37,358 nt of DNA from an uncultured Bacteroidales bacterium (GTDB lineage Bacteria; Bacteroidota; Bacteroidia; Bacteroidales; Bacteroidaceae): assembly GCA_949297215.1 (NCBI GenBank), contig CASFRV010000017.1, positions 1 through 37,358 on the forward strand, written 5' to 3'. The notes beneath the pieces were generated by a model. The model was not told the origin of the DNA, did not search any database, and saw nothing but the letters and a program-made list of their open reading frames with translations. Every line of letters starts with the position of its first letter. Within the stretch, counting starts at the first letter, position 1. Shown here piece after piece: positions 15,846-24,927 of this stretch. The position numbers and the translations under genes are program-made.

Positions 15846-16573
15846 CCGACGCCCTGCGCCGTCTGGCTTCGGCCCTGACGGGAGGCCGGCGCTGCGCCAT
15901 CTGCGGCCATCGCATCGAAGGGGGCGGCAGCGAGGTGTGTGCCGCCTGCCTCACGGGCCTGCCCTTCACCCATTTTCACGGCTGCCCCGACAACGCCGCC
16001 GAGCGCCTCTTCCGCGGCCTGCTGCCCGTGGAGCGTGCCGGCGTGCTGCTGCGCTACCGGCCCTTGGAGCGCAGCCGCTTCGTCCTGCTCCGCCTGAAAT
16101 ATTTCCACGCGCCGGCCTCGGGCGTGGCGCTGGGCCGCCTGATGGCCCGCGACGTGCTGCCAACGGGCTTCTTCCGGGGCGTCGACGCCATCGTGCCCGT
16201 GCCCCTCACGCCCCGGCGCCTGCTCCGCCGCGGCTACAACCAGAGCGAAAGGCTGGCCCGCGGCATTGCCGACGTCACGGGCCTGCCCGTGGAAACGCGG
16301 GCCGTGAGCCGCGTGGTGGAGCGCCCCTCGCAGACCACGCTGCACGGCCGCAGCCGCCGCGAGAACGTGGAGGGCGTGTTCCGCCTCACCGACCCGGCGC
16401 GCGTGGCCGGCCGCCACCTGCTCATGGTCGACGACGTGCTCACCACGGGCAGCACGCTGCTCTCGCTGGGCCGCACGCTGATGGAGGCCGGCGGCGTGCG
16501 CCTGAGCGTACTCACGCTGGCCCTGGCCGGGGCCCACCACGTGGTCGAGGACGGCGGCATCGCCACGCCATAA
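15824..16573 (+). CDS. comF: ComF-family phosphoribosyltransferase-like protein
   Basis: 249 residues. It starts with a four-Cys zinc-finger-like module (C24-x2-C27 ... C39-x2-C42). A type I phosphoribosyltransferase fold follows, with the PRPP loop DDVLTTGST at residues 203-211 and RRGYNQSERLARGIA, RPSQTTLHGRSRRENV typical of ComF/GntX. ComF is needed for DNA uptake in some naturally competent bacteria; in Bacteroidales its role is not shown. The ATG at 15824 lies inside recX (22-bp overlap) and is the only good start that includes the zinc module. It ends the operon, before a bidirectional terminator. Confidence 0.92.
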   Translation: MPAPRRLTDALRRLASALTGGRRCAICGHRIEGGGSEVCAACLTGLPFTHFHGCPDNAAERLFRGLLPVERAGVLLRYRPLERSRFVLLRLKYFHAPASGVALGRLMARDVLPTGFFRGVDAIVPVPLTPRRLLRRGYNQSERLARGIADVTGLPVETRAVSRVVERPSQTTLHGRSRRENVEGVFRLTDPARVAGRHLLMVDDVLTTGSTLLSLGRTLMEAGGVRLSVLTLALAGAHHVVEDGGIATP

Positions 16574-16596
16574 ACAAGCCCTCCGCCGCATGGACG

Positions 16597-16647
16597 CACA
16601 AAAATACGGCACCACCCGGTCTGTCCGAGTGGTGCCGCGCTTTTGTG
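16597..16647. terminator. Bidirectional terminator between comF and the CoA-transferase gene
   Basis: CACAAAA and GGCACCAC on the left pair with GTGGTGCC and TTTTGTG on the right. A-run and T-run flank the stem, so both converging transcripts can end here. Confidence 0.8.
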
Positions 16648-16679
16648 TATCCGTGCGGCCGAGGGCTGGCGCGAGGGGC

Positions 16680-18194
16680 TCAGTCCTTGATATATTCGCC
16701 CCAGTCGGTGAGGCGCATGTCGCCCTTGCGGCGGTAGGTGTCGTGCATGGCAAAAGCGGCCGACAGCACGTGGTGGGTGTGGCCCCCGTAGCGGGCGGCC
16801 AGGCGCAGGTAGTCGCCGAGGAGGGGGCGGTAGTCGGGGTGGGCAATGGCCACGAGGGCCTCGGCCTTTTCCATGGCGCACTTGTTGCGCAGGTCGGCCA
16901 CGCCAAACTCCGTGGCGACGGCGTCGACGTAGTGCTCCGTGTGGTCCACGTGCGAGCAGAAAGGTACGATGCTGCTCACGCGGCCGTCCTTGGCCGTGGA
17001 GCCGCAGGTGAAGATGCTCAGCATCGAGTTGTTCGTAAAGTCGGCGCTGCCGCCCACGCCGTTCATCATCATCGTGCCGCCCACCTTCGTCGAGTTGACG
17101 TGGCCATAAATGTCCACCTCGATGGCCGTGTTGAGCGAGCAGACGCCCAGGCGCGCGATGATTTCGGGACAGTTGGAAATCTCCGACGGGCGCAGCAGCA
17201 GGCGGCCGCGGTATTCGTTAATGTCCTTGTAGAGCTCTTGCAGATGGTCGGCACTGATGGTCAGCGCGCCCGTCGATGCCGTGGCCACGCGCCCCTCGCG
17301 CATGAGGCGCAAGGGCTCCTCCTGCAATACCTCGGTGTAGATGTTGAAGTCGGGCACGTCGGTGCAGCGCCCCAGGGCACCCAGCACGGCGTTGGCCCCC
17401 GAGCCCACTCCGCTCTGCAAGGTAAGCGAGCGGCCGTTGACATATCCGTGCGCAATGTTCCACACCAGAAAGTCGGCCACGTGGCGCCCGATCTGGTCGG
17501 TCACCCCGGTGGGCGGCGTCATGGGCCGTCCCTCGTCGGGCACGTGGCAGGTGATGAGACCGCGCACGTGCGACGGCTCCACCTCGATATAGGGCAGGCC
17601 GATGTGCTCAATGGGGTGCGTGATGCGCACAGGCGTGCGCAGCCAGGGGTCTTCGATCTCGTAAATGTCGTGCATGCCGATGATCTTCGTGCTGTGCCAC
17701 GTGTTCAGCTCCACGAAGACGCCTTTCTCGGCCATACGGCAAATGGTCGGGGCGATACCGATGCCCGCCGTGAGGTAGATGCGCAGCTTTCCGCGCACGT
17801 CCTGCACGTCGACGGCCTCGATGATGCCCCAGTCGAGGCGGCCGGTGATGCCCTGGCGCAGATGCGAGGCGTTGTCGCTCAGGTTGAGGTCGGTGTAGCG
17901 CACGCGGCCCGTGTTGTAGGCGTGGCGCATCTCCTTGTTCACCGAGAAGGGCAGGCGGCGGTCCACGGCGTCGGCCGCGGCCAGCTCACCGTCGCAGCTG
18001 GCGCCGATGGAGGCGCCCGTGACGACGTCCACCTTGAAGGGACGGCCCGCGGCATGCTCGGCACGGGCCCGCTCCGCCAGGGCGGGAGGTATGCACTTGG
18101 GGGCGCCGGCCGGGCCGAAACCGCCCACACCTATCATGTCGCCGTCGTTGATGAGCGAGGCCGCCTCGCGGGCGGTCATCTCCGTAATGATCAT
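16680..18194 (-). CDS. Acetyl-CoA hydrolase/CoA-transferase family protein (probable succinyl-CoA:acetate or similar CoA-transferase)
   Basis: 504 residues, normal for the Cat1/AarC-like class. The N-terminal CoA-transferase domain has GDMIGVGGFGPAGAPK (about residues 18-33). The second domain has YTEVLQ, with E288 as the likely active-site Glu that forms the glutamyl-CoA thioester, and NGVGGSADFTNNS from about residue 378, a family motif near the CoA oxyanion site. Likely substrates are acetate, succinate, propionate or their CoA esters in fermentation; specificity cannot be read from sequence. Start: ATG at 18194 rather than the in-frame ATG at 18305, because a TATATTTG promoter element lies between them. 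Monocistronic. Confidence 0.93.
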   Translation of the reverse strand: MIITEMTAREAASLINDGDMIGVGGFGPAGAPKCIPPALAERARAEHAAGRPFKVDVVTGASIGASCDGELAAADAVDRRLPFSVNKEMRHAYNTGRVRYTDLNLSDNASHLRQGITGRLDWGIIEAVDVQDVRGKLRIYLTAGIGIAPTICRMAEKGVFVELNTWHSTKIIGMHDIYEIEDPWLRTPVRITHPIEHIGLPYIEVEPSHVRGLITCHVPDEGRPMTPPTGVTDQIGRHVADFLVWNIAHGYVNGRSLTLQSGVGSGANAVLGALGRCTDVPDFNIYTEVLQEEPLRLMREGRVATASTGALTISADHLQELYKDINEYRGRLLLRPSEISNCPEIIARLGVCSLNTAIEVDIYGHVNSTKVGGTMMMNGVGGSADFTNNSMLSIFTCGSTAKDGRVSSIVPFCSHVDHTEHYVDAVATEFGVADLRNKCAMEKAEALVAIAHPDYRPLLGDYLRLAARYGGHTHHVLSAAFAMHDTYRRKGDMRLTDWGEYIKD

Positions 18195-18221
18195 AGGCTG
18201 CTGAAAATAGTTTTGCGGCTG

Positions 18222-18229
18222 CAAATATA
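18222..18229 (-). promoter_or_regulatory. Promoter -7 element of the CoA-transferase gene
   Basis: On the minus strand it reads TATATTTG, 28 bp before the ATG at 18194, in a locally AT-rich stretch. No clear -33 TTTG is present. Confidence 0.6.
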
Positions 18230-18308
18230 CACATTCTCTCCGATTTATACTCCAATTATTCAGCCACATGCTGCAAAACGGGGCATTAATGCAATTCTTA
18301 TTCACATT

Positions 18309-18351
18309 TTTATAAAAAGCAGCGCCCCTCCGGCCGTGGCCGGGGGAGCGC
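18309..18351 (-). terminator. Terminator of the nhaD operon
   Basis: On the minus strand a GC stem (18322-18351: GGCGCTCCCCCGGCC / GGCCGGAGGGGCGC with mismatches) is followed by GCTTTTTATAAAAA. It ends the operon that finishes with the gene at 18397-18672. Confidence 0.8.
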
Positions 18352-18396
18352 CGTGGGGCAGAAGCGCGGGCGGCGGAAAGGGGCTCCGCGCAGCGC

Positions 18397-18672
18397 TTAG
18401 AAATCGAACTGTTCGAGCTTCAGCATGCCGAGGCTCTCCATCTCTCCGACATATTTCTTGAAATGGTCCGAGGCAGAGTGGGCCGCCAGCGCATCGGCGT
18501 CGGTCCACGTCTCGCAGATCATGAGCACGTCGGGGCGCGTGGCGCTCTCGAAGGCGTCGTAGGCCACGCAGCCGCGGTCGTTGAGCGAGCAGGCCGTCAG
18601 GGCTTTGGCAGCTTCGAGGACGGCCTCGCGGTTGCCCGGAGCGGGCTGGATGAAAACGTTCAGGCGTATCAT
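18397..18672 (-). CDS. Small monooxygenase-fold (ABM/YgiN-like) protein
   Basis: 91 residues, the length of a single antibiotic-biosynthesis-monooxygenase (dimeric alpha+beta barrel) domain. MIRLNVFIQPAPGNREAV is the first strand and helix, GCVAYDAFES the second, and ICETWTDADALAAHSASDHF the conserved W/H segment. YgiN-like members are putative quinol monooxygenases, but many family members have no proven activity. It lies 33 bp after the beta-barrel gene and shares its transcript, then meets a clear terminator. Confidence 0.85.
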   Translation of the reverse strand: MIRLNVFIQPAPGNREAVLEAAKALTACSLNDRGCVAYDAFESATRPDVLMICETWTDADALAAHSASDHFKKYVGEMESLGMLKLEQFDF

Positions 18673-18705
18673 ATCGTTGGGGTATTGGTGTTGCTTGCGC
18701 GCGGT

Positions 18706-19308
18706 TCAGAACAGATAGGCCAGCTGCACCTGGAAGGTGTTGGCCCTGAACGAATAGTCCTCGCCCTGGAAACGGTGCTTGGCATACTTGCTGAGCGCGA
18801 TGTTATAGGCCACTCCCACTTCGAGATGGCTGAGCACCTTGACGCCGGCGCCTACATTCCACGACGTGTTCATGCGTTCCATGCTGAAGGTCTCCTGCAT
18901 GTCAGTGAAGCTCCAATGGCGATGGCCCACGTTGAAGCCAAACTGCGGGCCGGTGGCCAGATAAATGGAAGCGACCGAACCGAGACCGATGTTGTAGCGC
19001 ACGTTGAGAGGTATCTCTATGCTCTTGAACGTTTCCGAAGCGTCGTCGTTGAGGTTCATGCGCCGCTGCGAATACTGGGCAGCCACGTCGAGGCCGAAGC
19101 CCAGGGGCAGACCGATGTTGAGCTTCGGGCCCACATACCAGCCATAGCGGTTCTCGGGGTCGAAGCGGCCGCCGTCGCCCTTGAAGTTGAGTTTGTTGAG
19201 GCTCATGCCGGCCACGATGCCAAACTTCACCGACTGTGCCGCGGCAGGGGCGGCCGACGCCAGGCCCAGCACGAGGGCGATGGCTAAAATCAAGCTTTTC
19301 GTTTTCAT
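18706..19308 (-). CDS. Outer-membrane beta-barrel protein (PorT-like family)
   Basis: 200 residues. A signal peptide covers about residues 1-25 (MKTKSLILAIALVLGLASAA ... AQS). The mature part is a series of alternating hydrophobic/polar strands (VKFGIVAGMSLNKLNFKG, WYVGPKLNIGLPLGFGLDVA, IPLNVRYNIGL, WNVGAGVKVLSHLEVGVAY) and ends in VQLAYLF, with the terminal Phe typical of outer-membrane proteins. This is the general PorT/OmpW-size barrel found in many copies in Bacteroidetes; no specific function can be given. It sits between the antiporter (42 bp upstream) and the small monooxygenase-like gene, in one operon. Confidence 0.88.
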   Translation of the reverse strand: MKTKSLILAIALVLGLASAAPAAAQSVKFGIVAGMSLNKLNFKGDGGRFDPENRYGWYVGPKLNIGLPLGFGLDVAAQYSQRRMNLNDDASETFKSIEIPLNVRYNIGLGSVASIYLATGPQFGFNVGHRHWSFTDMQETFSMERMNTSWNVGAGVKVLSHLEVGVAYNIALSKYAKHRFQGEDYSFRANTFQVQLAYLF

Positions 19309-19350
19309 GATGTATGAGTATTTAAAATGATGACGGGAGAGGGGAGGGCG

Positions 19351-20664
19351 TCAGAAGCCGACCGTCTTCTCGGCCCAATAGAAGAGAATGCCTGCCAGAT
19401 AGCCCGCGAAGGCCACCCACGAGATGCGTTTCAGGTACCACCCGAAGGTGATTTTCTCCAAACCCATGACTACAACACCGGCGGCGCTGCCGATGATGAG
19501 CATCGAGCCGCCCACGCCGGCACAGTAGGCCAAGAGCTGCCAGAAGAGGCCGTCCTGAGCCATGTCGCCCGCGGCTGCCATCGGATACATGCCCATGCAG
19601 CCGGCCACGAGGGGCACGTTGTCGATAATGCTCGAAAGAACGCCGATGATGCCCGTCACGAGATAGTGGTTGCCGTCGAACACGTCGTTGAGCGTCTCGC
19701 CCAAGGCCGAGAGCACGCCAATCTCCTGCAAGCAGGCCACAGCCATCAGGATGCCCAGGAAGAAGAGAATCGTACTCATGTCTATGCGCGAGATAATGCT
19801 GGTGAGGCGTTTCTGAATGACCACGCTTCCGCCCCCCTTGGAGCGCTGGCGGTAGAACACCTCGGTGACGAGCCACAGCACGCCGAGCACGAGCAGGATA
19901 CCCACGAACGGGGGCAGGTGGGTGATGGTCTTGAAGATGGGCACAAAGACGAGTCCGCCCACGCCCACCCAGAACACGGCCTTGCGCTGGCCTTCGCTCA
20001 GGTCGTAGAGCACGTTGTCGGCGGCCGTGTCGGCCGTGTCGTCCACGTTGCCTTTGAGCGAGAGCGAAAGGAGATAGGCCGGGATGACGACAGACACGAC
20101 CGAGGGCAGGAACAGCTCGTGGATGACGCCGCCGGCCGTGATGAGGTTTTTGTTCCACAGCATGATGGTGGTCACGTCGCCGATGGGCGAGAAGGCACCG
20201 CCCGCGTTGGCCGCGATGATGACGAGCGAGGCGTAGATGAGACGGTCCTTATGGTCGCTGACAAGCTTGCGAAGTATCATAACCATCACGATGGCCGTCG
20301 TCATGTTGTCGAGTATAGCCGAAAGGAAGAAGGTGAGCAGCGTGATGCGCCAAAGGAGCGCCCGCTTGCTGCGCGTTCTGAGCACGTTGCGCACAAAGTT
20401 GAAGCCGCCGTTCTGGTCGACCGTCTCGACGACGGTCATGGCGCCCATCAGGAAGAAGAGCGTCGTGGCCGTGCTGCCCAGGTGGGCTTCGATGATGGCG
20501 TCGGTCGAGGCGCCCTCGGGCACGTAGGCCGGGTTGAACATGTAGAGCGTCCAGCAGGCGACGCACATGAGCAGCGCGATGGCCGCCTTGTTGATTTTCA
20601 GTCCGCTCTCCAAGGCTATGCCCGCATAGCCCAGGACGAAGACGCAAACGATGATGGTTGTCAT
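19351..20664 (-). CDS. nhaD: Na+/H+ antiporter, NhaD family
   Basis: 437 residues with about 11-13 hydrophobic segments, an inner-membrane sodium/proton exchanger of the ion transporter superfamily. Conserved blocks include LDNMTTAIVMVMILRKLV (about residues 117-134), ANAGGAFSPIGDVTTIMLW (about 152-170), and SSIIDNVPLVAGCMGMYP near the C-terminal half. These match NhaD/ArsB-type transporters, where the D/N and S/T residues in the helix breaks bind the ion. First gene of a three-gene minus-strand operon. No TAnnTTTG element is visible just upstream; the region up to the tRNA is GC-rich. Confidence 0.93.
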   Translation of the reverse strand: MTTIIVCVFVLGYAGIALESGLKINKAAIALLMCVACWTLYMFNPAYVPEGASTDAIIEAHLGSTATTLFFLMGAMTVVETVDQNGGFNFVRNVLRTRSKRALLWRITLLTFFLSAILDNMTTAIVMVMILRKLVSDHKDRLIYASLVIIAANAGGAFSPIGDVTTIMLWNKNLITAGGVIHELFLPSVVSVVIPAYLLSLSLKGNVDDTADTAADNVLYDLSEGQRKAVFWVGVGGLVFVPIFKTITHLPPFVGILLVLGVLWLVTEVFYRQRSKGGGSVVIQKRLTSIISRIDMSTILFFLGILMAVACLQEIGVLSALGETLNDVFDGNHYLVTGIIGVLSSIIDNVPLVAGCMGMYPMAAAGDMAQDGLFWQLLAYCAGVGGSMLIIGSAAGVVVMGLEKITFGWYLKRISWVAFAGYLAGILFYWAEKTVGF

Positions 20665-20898
20665 ACGGTGAAAGCTGTATTAAGTTTAAGTATTAAGGAT
20701 TTTCGCAGCCGCGGCCCGCGTGGGCCGTCCCCCGGGCGGCGCCATCCGCCGGAGAAAGCTCCACAAAGCAAGTAAAAAAAATTGAAAAGGCCAAAGGCGC
20801 CGCCGCTTTTTCGCCGAAAAGCGAGGGTTTTGTAACGCCTTTGTCATGCCCGGTGGCGAAAAGCGGGCGGCAGCCGCGCCGTATTGCGAAAAAATCCC

Positions 20899-20906
20899 TA
20901 CCTTTG
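20899..20906 (+). promoter_or_regulatory. Promoter -7 element of the tRNA-Arg gene
   Basis: TACCTTTG, 32 bp before the tRNA 5' end. The -33 region is weak (TTG at 20884-20886 only, too close). Confidence 0.6.
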
Positions 20907-20938
20907 CAGAGCTCCTGCCCACGGGCAGAGAGCGGCCT

Positions 20939-21010
20939 GCCCTTGTAGTTCAATGGATAGAATAGAAGTTTCCTAAACTTTTGATCCGAGTTCGATTCTC
21001 GGCGGGGGTA
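20939..21010 (+). tRNA. tRNA-Arg (anticodon CCT)
   Basis: A full cloverleaf can be drawn. Acceptor GCCCTTG pairs CGGGGGT with G-T wobbles at several positions including the first pair. The D stem is GTTC/GAAT, the anticodon stem GAAGT/ACTTT with loop TTCCTAA (anticodon CCT, reads AGG), and the T stem CCGAG/CTCGG with loop TTCGATT. The discriminator is A at 21010, and CCA is not encoded. It has its own promoter and a strong terminator, so it is monocistronic. Confidence 0.95.
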
Positions 21011-21021
21011 CGACCTTATGC

Positions 21022-21072
21022 GGCCGCCCGCCGCCCGTCCTGTCTCAGGTACGGGCGGCGGGCGGCCTTTTT
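21022..21072 (+). terminator. Terminator of tRNA-Arg
   Basis: Perfect 17-bp stem GGCCGCCCGCCGCCCGT / ACGGGCGGCGGGCGGCC with a 12-base loop, followed by TTTTT. Confidence 0.95.
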
Positions 21073-21090
21073 GCGTGGCAGGGCCCGCGC

Positions 21091-22443
21091 TCACACCATG
21101 GGGAGCGAGTGGCCGTTGATTTTGCGATAGAGGTCGAGGGCGTAAACGTCGGTCATGCCCGAGAGATAGTCGAGCACTCCCATGATGCGGTCGTACAGAC
21201 GCGGCGCGCGCAGCCTGTACTGTGGCGACACCTGGCCGAGCAGCAGACTGCTGTACGCCTTGTCGGGACTCAGCACGGCGTCGGTCATCAGGTCGAGGAG
21301 CGTATATATAATATGGTAGCCCGCCAGGTCGATGTCGGTCACCTCCTTGCAGCAGTAGATGCGTCCGCGTGCCATCTCCTCGCAGGCGCGGTAGGCCGAG
21401 AGCAGGCGCTGCGGCAGGTGGTCGATGAGCGAGCCCTCGAAGCGCCCGTCCAGGATGTCGGCCTCGGCGTCGCAGAACACAGCCACGCAGGCGCTTTCCA
21501 GCGCGTTGATGACGCACGAGCGCAAGTAGCCTATCTGGTCGTTCATGTCGGTCTCGTAATGGTAGGCGCTGCGCAGGCGCTTCTGCTCCTCGGGCGAGAA
21601 AAAGGCCAGGAGCAGGTCTTTCGTGTCGCGGTCGGAGAGGATGCGCAGCTTGTGGGCGTCCTCGATGTCCATGATTTCGTAGCAGATGTCGTCGGCCGCC
21701 TCGACGAGATAGACCAGCGGATGGCGCGCGTAGACGGGCAGCCCTCCGCGGCGCTCCGTCTCGGGGATGCCCAGCACGGCGGCTATCTTCTCATAGTCGG
21801 GCCGCTCGGCTTCGAAAAAGCCAAACTTCGACTTGGGCCCGGCCAGCGACGAACAGTGAGGATACTTGACGACGGCGGCCAGCGTCGAGTAGGTCATGAC
21901 GAAGCCTCCCGGCCGGCGGCCTTCGAAACGGTGGGTGAGCAGGCGGAACGTGTTGGCGTTGCCGTCGAAATGGATGATGTCGTCCCATTCGGCCTGCGTC
22001 AGGCCGTCGCCCTCGGGCATGTGGCGGGTGCGCAGGGCGCTGCCCTTCCCCTCGGCGAAGTAGCTGCGTATGGCCCGCTCGCCCGAATGGCCGAAGGGCG
22101 GGTTGCCCATGTCGTGGGCCAGGCAGGCGGCCGACACGATGGCCCCGATGGCGCGCAGGTGGCTCCCGGCCTCGTCGGGGCGGCGGCGCAGCAGTTCGGC
22201 CGCCACGTCGGTGCCGAGCGAGCGCCCCACGCTCGACACTTCGAGGCTGTGCGTCAGGCGGTTGTGGACGAAGATGCTGCCCGGCAGGGGAAACACCTGC
22301 GTTTTGTTCTGCATGCGTCGGAAGGGGGCCGAAAAGATCAGGCGGTCATAGTCGCGTTGAAACTCCGTGCGCCGTTCGGGCAGCGGGCGGCCGGTGTCTT
22401 CCTTGCCCAGCCGGCGGGCGGAGATGAGTTGATTCCATTCCAT
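21091..22443 (-). CDS. dgt: dGTP triphosphohydrolase (HD-domain dNTPase)
   Basis: 450 residues from the ATG at 22443; an in-frame ATG at 22455 is an alternative start. Hydrolyses dGTP (possibly other dNTPs) to the nucleoside and triphosphate. The HD metal site is visible: H65 in [18 protein letters not shown], and H110-D111 in [36 protein letters not shown] supplies the later Asp ligand. [19 protein letters not shown] is the conserved N-terminal segment of dGTPase-like enzymes. It is divergent from dut across 159 bp, so two dNTP-pool enzymes are transcribed back to back. Confidence 0.95.
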   Translation of the reverse strand: MEWNQLISARRLGKEDTGRPLPERRTEFQRDYDRLIFSAPFRRMQNKTQVFPLPGSIFVHNRLTHSLEVSSVGRSLGTDVAAELLRRRPDEAGSHLRAIGAIVSAACLAHDMGNPPFGHSGERAIRSYFAEGKGSALRTRHMPEGDGLTQAEWDDIIHFDGNANTFRLLTHRFEGRRPGGFVMTYSTLAAVVKYPHCSSLAGPKSKFGFFEAERPDYEKIAAVLGIPETERRGGLPVYARHPLVYLVEAADDICYEIMDIEDAHKLRILSDRDTKDLLLAFFSPEEQKRLRSAYHYETDMNDQIGYLRSCVINALESACVAVFCDAEADILDGRFEGSLIDHLPQRLLSAYRACEEMARGRIYCCKEVTDIDLAGYHIIYTLLDLMTDAVLSPDKAYSSLLLGQVSPQYRLRAPRLYDRIMGVLDYLSGMTDVYALDLYRKINGHSLPMV

Positions 22444-22492
22444 AAGTCGTTGCATTGTTGGCTGCCGCCGTCCCGTCGGGCGCGGCCGCGTG

Positions 22493-22500
22493 CAAATGTA
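22493..22500 (-). promoter_or_regulatory. Promoter -7 element of dgt
   Basis: On the minus strand it reads TACATTTG, 38-50 bp before the possible dgt starts. This supports a start at or below 22455. No good -33 element. Confidence 0.55.
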
Positions 22501-22565
22501 GGTCAAAAAAACGTGGCGCCGCCGCTTTTTTCGCGAAAATCGGGGTGTTTTCGCTCGGATTTCCT

Positions 22566-22573
22566 TACTTTTG
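22566..22573 (+). promoter_or_regulatory. Promoter -7 element of the dut operon
   Basis: TACTTTTG, 30 bp before the dut ATG. The sequence 15-20 bp upstream is T-rich (GTTTTCG), a weak -33 candidate. Confidence 0.6.
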
Positions 22574-22602
22574 TCCGCTTAACGAGACGCTTTGCTCATC
22601 CC

Positions 22603-23037
<435 letters not shown>

Positions 23038-23048
23038 CCTCGCCGCCC

Positions 23049-24878
23049 ATGCTTCTCCGCCCTCTCTTCCACTCGTTCCGCCGGGCAATCGGCCGCATGG
23101 CCCCCGCGTTGGCTCTGGCCGCCCTCCTGCTGGCCACGGCCTGCGGCGGCACGTCGCCCCGCACGTCGGCGCCGGCAGCCCCCGCCGGCGTCACGGCCCG
23201 CGCCGCCTTGAGCTACGGGCAGCAGCGGCGCTTCGACGAGCTTTTTCTCGAAGCCATGTGCCGCAAGCAAAAGGGCGAGCACGACGCCGAGCACGAACTG
23301 CTCTCGGCCGCGCTGCGCATCAACCCCGACGCGCCCGAGGCCCTCTACGAGCTGGCCCTGCTCGAGCTGGCGCGCCCCGCCGGGGCCGACAGCCTGCACC
23401 AGTGGCGCTGCGACTCGCTCTTGCGCCGCGCCGTGGCGCTCGACCCCACAAACAAGTTCTACAAGTCGACCCTGGCCAATTTCTACATCAACGAGGCCGA
23501 CTACGCCCCCGCCATACGCATCGTCGAGGAGATGGCCCGCCGCGAGCCGTCGGCCGAGCTGCTCTCGATGCTCGTCTCGCTCTATGAGACGACCGACGAC
23601 TACAACGGCGCCATCCGCGCTCTGAACCGCCTGGAAAAGCTGGAAGGCAAGAGCGAGACGTACAGCCTCGAAAAGTTCAAGATATATCTGCGCATGAAGG
23701 ACGACGCAAACGCCTACGCCACCATCGAGGAGCTTTGCGCCGAGTACCCCTACGACCTGCGCTACCGCGTCCTGCTGGGCGACCTCTACGAGGAAAACGG
23801 CCACGACACGATGGCGCTGGCCGTCTATCGCGACGTGCTGGCCGCCGAGCCCCACAACAGCTACGCCCAGCTCTCGCTCCTGAGCTTCTACCAGAAGAAA
23901 GGCCCCGACAGCCTCTACAACGCCTATGCCGACGCCCTGGCCACCGACAGCGCCACCGACGGCCGGGTGCGCTTCGAGGTGTTGCGGGCCCTGGCTGCCG
24001 CCCAGCAGGCCGGCCACACCGACAGCCTGCGCGTGCTCGGCCTGTTCCGCCGCGCCCTCGACCTGCCGCAGGCCGACCGCTCCGTGGCCGAGCTCTGCGC
24101 CCTCTACATGTCGGCCATCGGCCTGCCGCCCGACTCGCTCGAACGCCCCATGCGCGCCATCCTGACCGTCGAGCCCGACTATGACCGCGCCCGCCTGCAA
24201 CTCTTGCAGCTCCTCGTCACGCGCGACAGCATGCAGGCGGCCGCCGACCTCTGCCACGAGGGACGGCTGTACAGCCCGACGCAGCTCGTCTACTACTATT
24301 ACGAAGGCCTCTGCCTCTACCGCCTCGACCGTCCCGCCGATGCGCTCGATGTGCTCGAACAAGGCACCGCACGCATCGACGCCTCGGCCGACCGCGAGCT
24401 GGCTTCCGACCTCTATGCCACGCTGGGCGACCTCTACCACGACAGCGGCCACCACGAGCAGGCCTATGCCGCCTACGACTCGGCCCTGGTCTACAACGCC
24501 GACAACTATCTCTGCATGAACAACTATGCCTACTTCCTCGCCCTGCGCGGCGAGCGCCTGGACCGGGCCGAGGAGATGGCACGCAAGGCCGTGGGCTCGG
24601 CCCCCGACGACCCCACCTTTCTCGACACGTACGCCTGGGTGCTCTTCGTTAAGGGGCAGTACACGCAGGCCCGCATCTACATCGACCAGACGCTGCGCCA
24701 CGCCGGCGCCGAGCCCGACGCCAACCTCCTGGAACACGCCGGCGACATCTACTTCAAGTGTGGCGAGCGCGAGGCCGCCATCGGCTTCTGGCGCCGCGCC
24801 CTGAAGGCCGGCCCCGACGCCGACCGCCGCGCCGTGCTCGAACGCAAGCTGGCCCGCCGCGCCTACGTGGCGGGCTGA
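23049..24878 (+). CDS. Tetratricopeptide-repeat lipoprotein
   Basis: 609 residues. A hydrophobic N-terminus with a lipobox LATAC (Cys32) indicates export and lipid attachment; an internal ATG at residue 17 would give a more usual signal length. The rest is helical repeats of TPR type. The clearest units are HELLSAALRINPDAPEALYE, ATLGDLYHDSGHHEQAYAAY and DIYFKCGEREAAIGFWRRAL. TPR proteins are scaffolds, and no catalytic motif is present. The operon order dut-TPR-DUF4292-EnvC is one I recognise from other Bacteroidales, which suggests a shared envelope role with the two downstream genes. The partner is unknown. Confidence 0.9.
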   Translation: MLLRPLFHSFRRAIGRMAPALALAALLLATACGGTSPRTSAPAAPAGVTARAALSYGQQRRFDELFLEAMCRKQKGEHDAEHELLSAALRINPDAPEALYELALLELARPAGADSLHQWRCDSLLRRAVALDPTNKFYKSTLANFYINEADYAPAIRIVEEMARREPSAELLSMLVSLYETTDDYNGAIRALNRLEKLEGKSETYSLEKFKIYLRMKDDANAYATIEELCAEYPYDLRYRVLLGDLYEENGHDTMALAVYRDVLAAEPHNSYAQLSLLSFYQKKGPDSLYNAYADALATDSATDGRVRFEVLRALAAAQQAGHTDSLRVLGLFRRALDLPQADRSVAELCALYMSAIGLPPDSLERPMRAILTVEPDYDRARLQLLQLLVTRDSMQAAADLCHEGRLYSPTQLVYYYYEGLCLYRLDRPADALDVLEQGTARIDASADRELASDLYATLGDLYHDSGHHEQAYAAYDSALVYNADNYLCMNNYAYFLALRGERLDRAEEMARKAVGSAPDDPTFLDTYAWVLFVKGQYTQARIYIDQTLRHAGAEPDANLLEHAGDIYFKCGEREAAIGFWRRALKAGPDADRRAVLERKLARRAYVAG

Positions 24879-24927
24879 GGGGTCTGCCGGCCCCGGCGGC
24901 CACCATCCAACCATACACTGTACGACC

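Noticed and set aside
16590-18461. 623-codon plus-strand frame
   Set aside because: Antisense shadow of the CoA-transferase gene; no motifs, and it runs through the promoter and terminator regions.
20939-21010. tRNA-Arg as the attachment site of the integrative element
   Set aside because: The tRNA is intact, 14 kb from the integrase, with no composition change or partial tRNA copy near 35.3 kb.
20693-21517. Minus-strand frame over the tRNA and its terminator
   Set aside because: It would overlap tRNA-Arg, its terminator and the 3' part of dgt in another phase; no domain seen.
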